IMG/VR virus record: IMGVR_UViG_3300018077_000007
Coordinates: 20,524 to 84,523 of that record
Source of the DNA: a virus
Length of the DNA stretch: 64,000 nucleotides
Reading direction: 5' to 3' (one strand)
A program made the translations under genes and the position numbers. This document shows, one piece after another, positions 59,905 through 64,000 of the stretch (position 1 is its first letter; each line of letters opens with the position of its first letter). Below the pieces are notes generated by a model. It was not told the origin of the DNA, made no database searches, and saw only the letters and a list, made by a program, of their open reading frames with translations.

Positions 59905-60979
59905 AGGTGGGCACCCTTATGCGCCCATGCGGTCTCGTCGGGGATGGCTTCGCTGTCGGATGTGCCACAATGCACGCGGGCGCTCGCTTAATGCTCGACG
60001 GCGCTTAGAAAAGCTCGCCCGATATGGCACAAGTGACCGGCGGACTTTGCGCCGAAAACAGACCGGCGTTCTTAAGTGTGAACGATGCGGCGAAATGTTT
60101 CACCGCCGGGTATCCGAGCGACCGTATGCCTTTGCGCGTCGCCGCTTTTGTTCATGGCGGTGTTTCAAGTTAACTCCTCAGCCACCTCGCCCGCGCACAG
60201 CACTCGTTATTCAGCATCCATGCCGACAATGCGGGAAACTCACAGACAACAAGGCATCTTTTTGTTCCCGAGCGTGTTGGGCTCTTCGACCAGTCAAACC
60301 GAAAAGAAACTGTGCGGTCTGTGGTCAACCCTGTAAATCTTCCAGTGCAAATACCTGTTCACGAGATTGTCAAAAGCTGAGGACCAGAAAACAGAGAGCG
60401 TGTCAGCATTGCGGCATGGTATTTTGGGTGCACAACTCTTCGTTAAGGCGGGGCGGAGGAACATTTTGCGGTTTATCGTGCTACAGCGCAGTACGCGGTC
60501 AACGCCCGAGTTTCATGGAGGCGGTGTGCGATCAATGCGGGAAGCCATTTCGTCGGACCCGGGCGGCGCTCATGCGTAATAAAAAGGCGGTGTTTTGCAG
60601 TCCCCTATGCTTCCGTGAGTATTTTCAGGGTCCCCGTCATAGCGCATATCGTCCCGGTGAGGGTCGCCACGGGGTTTATATTGCCGGATGGCAGAAATTA
60701 TCTGAGCAAGTCCGAGAGCGTGACAGCCATTGCTGCCAACGATGTGGGAAACCGGAAATGGAGAATGGGGTAAAACTGTCTGTAGATCATATAATCCCGT
60801 GGCGAGTATTCGAGGAGAATGAAAAGAATCTAGCCAATGATCCTAAAAATCTCGTGAGCCTCTGTCGGAATTGTCATGGGTGGAAAACCAGCCGAGCGGA
60901 AAGCCGTTGGCTAAGAGGCGACGTTGTCGATTTTAAACAATATGAAAGGGCGATTGCCCTTCCGACCGCTTCTAGGTAG
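59882..60979 (+). CDS. HNH endonuclease with multiple zinc ribbons
   Basis: 365 residues from ATG 59882. A string of CxxC zinc modules (CRMC, CERCGEMF, CRQCGKLT, CAVCGQPC, CQHCGMVF, CDQCGKPF) precedes a C-terminal HNH: CCQRCGKPEMENGVKLSVDH then IIPWRVF and LVSLCRNCHGWK. The zinc array probably reads the DNA target. The gene is AT-richer than its surroundings, as are the other HNH cassettes. Confidence 0.85.
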   Translation: MNKQRLCKGGHPYAPMRSRRGWLRCRMCHNARGRSLNARRRLEKLARYGTSDRRTLRRKQTGVLKCERCGEMFHRRVSERPYAFARRRFCSWRCFKLTPQPPRPRTALVIQHPCRQCGKLTDNKASFCSRACWALRPVKPKRNCAVCGQPCKSSSANTCSRDCQKLRTRKQRACQHCGMVFWVHNSSLRRGGGTFCGLSCYSAVRGQRPSFMEAVCDQCGKPFRRTRAALMRNKKAVFCSPLCFREYFQGPRHSAYRPGEGRHGVYIAGWQKLSEQVRERDSHCCQRCGKPEMENGVKLSVDHIIPWRVFEENEKNLANDPKNLVSLCRNCHGWKTSRAESRWLRGDVVDFKQYERAIALPTASR

Positions 60980-61120
60980 TCTGGCGTCAAACGTGCGCCG
61001 GAGGATAGCAAGGTTGAGTTTTTCGAGTGGCGAAAAAGGAGGTTTCTCAACGAGAACGAATTAGAAACAAACTTTTGTATCTAAATGCGACCGGACCTAA
61101 AAAGAAAGCGATGATGAATC

Positions 61121-61288
61121 ATGCCAGCTAAAAGCAAGACCCAACAAGCCCTGATGGCGATCTGCTCGCATTCGCCGCTCCATGCGAAAGGCGAGTGTCC
61201 GGCCAACATGACCAAGGAGCAGATGAAGGAGTACGCCCGGACCCCCGCCAAGAATCTCCCCGAGCGGAAGCGGCCCCCGAAGCGGTAA
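61121..61288 (+). CDS. Small DUF3008-like protein
   Basis: 55 residues: MPAKSKTQQALMAICSHSPL, then MTKEQMKEYARTPAKNLPER. The MPAKSKxQQ start and the TKEQMxE(F/Y)A middle match a widespread small protein of unknown function. The ~140 nt before it hold no gene. Confidence 0.7.
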   Translation: MPAKSKTQQALMAICSHSPLHAKGECPANMTKEQMKEYARTPAKNLPERKRPPKR

Positions 61289-61300
61289 GGGCGGTTGCGG

Positions 61301-61555
61301 ATGTTGATAATACGCCGGCCGTGGCTGATTCTCGGGATCGTGCTGCTTTGGGTCGGGACTGGACTGCTGGGGTTTGGCATTACCTTGGCCTCGTTCCAGC
61401 ACGACTTCCCCCTGATCGCCAAGGAGGATTGCGCCAGGCAACGCCGCGAGCTCGCCTTTCTGATTCTCGCTGGACCCGCCGGCCTCGTTCCGATCGGCTT
61501 GAGGGATATTCCCTTCGGCAGAGTTCAGTGGCGGTGCCCAGGACAGGCCCCATGA
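61301..61555 (+). CDS. Small membrane protein
   Basis: 84 residues from ATG 61301 (TTG 61295 possible). Two hydrophobic segments (LILGIVLLWVGTGLLGFGIT; LAFLILAGPAGLVPIGL). Unknown. Overlaps the next gene. Confidence 0.55.
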   Translation: MLIIRRPWLILGIVLLWVGTGLLGFGITLASFQHDFPLIAKEDCARQRRELAFLILAGPAGLVPIGLRDIPFGRVQWRCPGQAP

Positions 61556-62106
61556 CGCTCCTGCGCTTCCCTGCCCACGAACCCGAGGGCGAACTGCCCA
61601 TCGTGCCCTTCGCGGACGCCGTGCGCCTGACGGTTCTGCGGGAACGGCTGGAGGGGCGCTTTGTCGCCCGGATTCACTGGGGGGTGGGGCCGGTGCCGCA
61701 CGGGGCCGTGGCGGTCGGCCTCGAACTGGACAACGGCGAGCGGTGGGCGTTCATGGCCCTGCCCAACCCTCCCGGGGGCTTCTACCGGACCACGATCCTG
61801 GAGCAGTGCATCCTGCCGCAGAAGATTTGGACCAAGAAAATGACCCGGCATTTCCGGCGGGGCCGGGCGCAGGCGGGCGAGCCTCCGGCGGACGAGATCC
61901 AGAAGCAGGTGGAGGATACCCTGATCCTGGGGGTGCTTCCGCAGGCCCCGACCGCCCAAGGGGATAAGCAGTTCATCCTCGAAGTCCGGGATGACGCTGG
62001 CCGCACCTACCCGGTCTGGTTCACGTCGGGCCGGTCGGAGCACGACCCGAGCTTTGCGGCCCTGGAAGTGCGGCCGGATCGCCATTCATGGCTGGTGCGG
62101 CCTTGA
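61552..62106 (+). CDS. Unknown protein
   Basis: 184 residues from ATG 61552. Mixed alpha/beta (GRFVARIHWGVGPVPHGAVA; AFMALPNPPGGFYRTTILEQ; QFILEVRDDAGRTYPVWFTS). No family recognised. Upstream of the packaging region. Confidence 0.6.
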   Translation: MTLLRFPAHEPEGELPIVPFADAVRLTVLRERLEGRFVARIHWGVGPVPHGAVAVGLELDNGERWAFMALPNPPGGFYRTTILEQCILPQKIWTKKMTRHFRRGRAQAGEPPADEIQKQVEDTLILGVLPQAPTAQGDKQFILEVRDDAGRTYPVWFTSGRSEHDPSFAALEVRPDRHSWLVRP

Positions 62107-62127
62107 ACGGGGGTCCTTGGTGAGACC

Positions 62128-62280
62128 GTGAGCTGCTGGATCTGGATCGCGGGAGCGGTGGCCAGCGGGGTGGTGGGCGTGGTGCTCGCCGTGGTCGGTC
62201 TGTGTCTCTTTGGTGAAAGTCTCCCCGAGGCCGATGACGCTGGCTGGAAACCGGACAGATCATGGCGCAAGACTCCGTGA
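62128..62280 (+). CDS. 50-residue membrane peptide
   Basis: From GTG 62128: one transmembrane helix (WIAGAVASGVVGVVLAVVGL) and a short polar tail. Its 3' end overlaps the next gene. Confidence 0.45.
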   Translation: MSCWIWIAGAVASGVVGVVLAVVGLCLFGESLPEADDAGWKPDRSWRKTP

Positions 62281-62549
62281 CGGCGGCTCCAAACTGCCCC
62301 GCAGGGCAGAATCGTGGGGCTCTCTGGTGGCAGCGGTGGCAACGGGTGGCCGCCGAGTGCCCACGCCACGCCTCCGTCGAAGCGCACCGGCGCGGGGACT
62401 TCGCCCACGGGACGACGCCTTACGGAGCGGGTGTGGTGTGCGTCCAGAACGCCCAGATGGCGGTCGGGTGGATTCCGGGGTGGCGGCCAACCCTTCGCCA
62501 AGCGCTCGCGTGGGTTCGGGATCGGGGAGAAAAGGGGGAGAGACCGTGA
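62262..62549 (+). CDS. Unknown small protein
   Basis: 95 residues from ATG 62262. Trp-rich (ALWWQRWQRVAAECPRHASV; MAVGWIPGWRPTLRQALAWV). Contains palindrome copy 5 near its start. No family recognised. Confidence 0.5.
   Translation: MAQDSVTAAPNCPAGQNRGALWWQRWQRVAAECPRHASVEAHRRGDFAHGTTPYGAGVVCVQNAQMAVGWIPGWRPTLRQALAWVRDRGEKGERP
62294..62309. repeat. Copy 5 of dispersed palindrome
   Basis: ctgccc-cgca-gggcag, preceded by AAA and followed by AA like the consensus. Confidence 0.45.
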
Positions 62550-62559
62550 GGCCCTCGCG

Positions 62560-63081
62560 ATGATCGCGGTTCGGTCTGACGATCCCCGCGCGTTTTACGT
62601 GCATCCACTCGGAACGCCGGAGATTGAAGGCCAAGTGGTGACGGATACCATTGTGATCGGCGCGCATGAGGCGGTGTGTATCACCGGGTTCCGCAAGGTC
62701 CCCCGAGACTGTGAGTGCGGAGCCGTGCGGCTGGCTCGCCTGACCGATCCTCCGTTCACCTCCGCCGAACTGCCAGCCCTGAAAATGGCGGCGCTCGCCG
62801 AGATTTCCTGGGATCACGCGGAGTGGACGGTGAAGCGCCAGCCGCAACGGGATACGCAGCTTTTTCCTTTGCTGTGGCCAGTCTACGGTTGGCACATTCG
62901 ACTGGAGTTGGCTGACCCTCGCCTCTCGTCCCCGCTGGTCAACGCCGTGGCCGTCCTGGGCACCTCGCCCGTCGAGCCTGGGTCAAGTTTCTTTGATGCG
63001 ATCCGTCGGCTCCGCACGTGGGCCGAGGAGGAAGTGCTCCGCCGGCTGGATTTGCTTCCGCCCGAGGAACCAGAGACGTGA
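62560..63081 (+). CDS. Unknown protein
   Basis: 173 residues from ATG 62560. Beta-rich N-terminus (TDTIVIGAHEAVCITGFRKV) with CECG, and a helical C-terminus (FDAIRRLRTWAEEEVLRRLD). Overlaps the next gene by GTGA. Confidence 0.6.
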   Translation: MIAVRSDDPRAFYVHPLGTPEIEGQVVTDTIVIGAHEAVCITGFRKVPRDCECGAVRLARLTDPPFTSAELPALKMAALAEISWDHAEWTVKRQPQRDTQLFPLLWPVYGWHIRLELADPRLSSPLVNAVAVLGTSPVEPGSSFFDAIRRLRTWAEEEVLRRLDLLPPEEPET

Positions 63082-63485
63082 CATCGATGACGATTCCCCG
63101 TGGGCTAGTCGTCGCCAACGCCGGGTGCCCCTGCGCCTGCCCTGAATGCGGAGCCCCGAGTTTTATCGCGCATCCGGCTGGTTGTATGGTCGGTCAGGCT
63201 CACCCCCTGCCAGGTAGCGGTGCCATGACCGCCATCGCCTGCCCCGACAGCGAGGCGCACCGGGCGCGCTACTTTGCTTGGCGAGCGCGGGATGAACGCG
63301 ACCGGATCGCGGCCAGGACCCGGGCCAGGAACGTGCAGGCGTGGCTGGAGGCCGACGGGGATTTGGAGGCGCACGTGGACCCGGTGGCCGTGGCCGCCGC
63401 GTGCCGAAGCATTCGGCGGGCGTGTTGGGGGGTGCTGCTCCTCGCGCTCGGGCTCGGCGTTGCCGGGTGGCTTCGATGGGGATGA
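63078..63485 (+). CDS. Zinc-finger and membrane-anchor protein
   Basis: 135 residues from GTG 63078 (ATG 63087 possible). N-terminal CPCACPECGAPSF zinc-binding text, central Arg-rich helix, C-terminal transmembrane segment (CWGVLLLALGLGVAGWL). Might itself be two overlapping genes. Confidence 0.5.
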   Translation: MTSMTIPRGLVVANAGCPCACPECGAPSFIAHPAGCMVGQAHPLPGSGAMTAIACPDSEAHRARYFAWRARDERDRIAARTRARNVQAWLEADGDLEAHVDPVAVAAACRSIRRACWGVLLLALGLGVAGWLRWG

Positions 63486-63634
63486 ATCGCCAGCGGGATG
63501 CTGCCCCGAAGGGCAACGGGAGTCCCGCCCACGGGTCGCCCGCTCGGTGTCAATGTCTGTATCACAAGTCGCTCCGGGCCGCACACGCCGCAGCCGACAA
63601 GGCGGTCAGGCCGACGAGACGGAGGACGCCATGA
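63482..63634 (+). CDS. Small basic protein
   Basis: 50 residues from ATG 63482 (ATG 63476 possible), with CQCLYHKSLRAAHAAADKAV. Overlaps the next ATG. Confidence 0.45.
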   Translation: MNRQRDAAPKGNGSPAHGSPARCQCLYHKSLRAAHAAADKAVRPTRRRTP

Positions 63635-63816
63635 ACGCCGAATCGAAGATCGTGGTGGGGAGCGACAAGCGTCGCTGTTGGGGCGGGCTTCTTTTGCTGG
63701 TGATTTCTTTCGGGGGCTTAGGTGTTCTCATTTGGTTTCGGCGGCTGCGCGTGACGGTGGCCACGACCCGAACTCGTCCGGCAACGTGGCACACGGGGCG
63801 CGGGACCAACGGGTAG
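63631..63816 (+). CDS. Small membrane protein
   Basis: 61 residues. One transmembrane segment (CWGGLLLLVISFGGLGVLIW) and an Arg/Thr-rich tail. Immediately upstream of the terminase-like gene. Confidence 0.5.
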   Translation: MNAESKIVVGSDKRRCWGGLLLLVISFGGLGVLIWFRRLRVTVATTRTRPATWHTGRGTNG

Positions 63817-63823
63817 CGACGAC

Positions 63824-64000
63824 GTGATTGAGATCAGCGACCGCGACTTGTTGCTCCCGCCCGGCTTCGAGCGCGCCCCCGCGTTCGCGCCGCGCTATAT
63901 TCCGTCCCCGACGGTGGAGCGGTTCTTGGCGGCCGTTACCACCGGCCCGGTGGACGTGATGCGGCTGATCGTGCTCATCTCCAGTCGGGGCGAGGGGAAA
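63824..64000 (+). CDS. N-terminus of probable terminase large subunit (3' truncated)
   Basis: From GTG 63824 the frame is open to the window edge: LPPGFERAPAFAPRYIPSPT, then VERFLAAVTTGPVDVMRLIV and LISSRGEGK. The last residues are a Walker A-like P-loop (xxxRGxGK) preceded by hydrophobic strands, and the entry region ahead of it fits a terminase (TerL) ATPase. With the capsid tail at the other edge, the packaging and head genes should lie just outside the window. Confidence 0.6.
   Translation, partial: MIEISDRDLLLPPGFERAPAFAPRYIPSPTVERFLAAVTTGPVDVMRLIVLISSRGEGK

Noticed and set aside
1-64000. tRNA, rRNA, integrase, plasmid partition genes
   Set aside because: None recognised on either strand by reading; a dedicated tRNA scan was not possible.

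Overview
The window looks like most of the genome of a tailed dsDNA bacteriophage with a GC-rich, diderm (Gram-negative-type) host. It opens inside the 3' end of what looks like a major capsid gene and closes in the first 59 codons of a terminase-large-subunit-like gene (P-loop SSRGEGK at the edge). The missing piece is therefore probably the terminase, portal and capsid segment of a circular or terminally redundant genome. Nearly all genes are on the + strand, tightly packed with ATGA, GTGA or TTGA stop/start overlaps and AGGAGG-type ribosome binding sites. I saw no integrase, DNA polymerase, tRNA or rRNA.

Layout. 0-21 kb: virion and tail region, in which an unusually large share of proteins begin with Sec-type signal peptides, together with an O-antigen polymerase-like membrane protein (1.9-3.5 kb), an IS605-type rhh-tnpB element (10.36-11.8 kb) and an antisense HNH gene. 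21-36 kb: one 4,968-codon reading frame encoding a polyvalent protein (methyltransferase, SNF2-like helicase, GHKL ATPase, two HExxH-like sites, LPD38-like C-terminus), with two small genes nested in other frames at its module junctions. 36-39.3 kb: DUF1353, SleB-like endolysin, holin-like, spanin-like and lipoprotein genes, interrupted by a promoter, zinc-ribbon and HNH cassette. 39-47 kb: many small early-type genes and a YqaJ-type exonuclease with its likely annealing partner. 47-52.5 kb: an adenine/cytosine-N4 type methyltransferase, a frameshifted C5 methyltransferase, a divergent promoter pair controlling a ribbon-helix-helix gene and a membrane protein, and a PAPS-reductase-like gene. 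52.5-54 kb: two replication-initiator-like genes, each behind the same sigma70-type promoter and the same pseudoknotted leader RNA. 58-64 kb: small accessory genes leading into the terminase.

The most remarkable locus is 55.5-58.0 kb. Sixteen exact 36-nt units (55505-56082) each carry two conserved 10-nt blocks separated by two fully variable 8-nt windows, directly upstream of a gene for a Nop/IS110-C-terminal-like protein that has no nuclease or transposase catalytic domain. This is the architecture of a TIGR-Tas RNA-guided system (TasA-like, Nop domain only). Its 3' end is invaded by a second TnpB element, so two kinds of RNA-guided protein sit side by side.

Putative working logic: the early modules (recombination, methyltransferases, replication initiators with structured leaders) serve DNA replication and protection. 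The polyvalent protein is probably packaged and injected. The O-antigen polymerase and the membrane protein at the divergent switch are candidates for host-surface change or superinfection exclusion. The TIGR-Tas locus is a candidate for guide-directed binding to competitor or host DNA.
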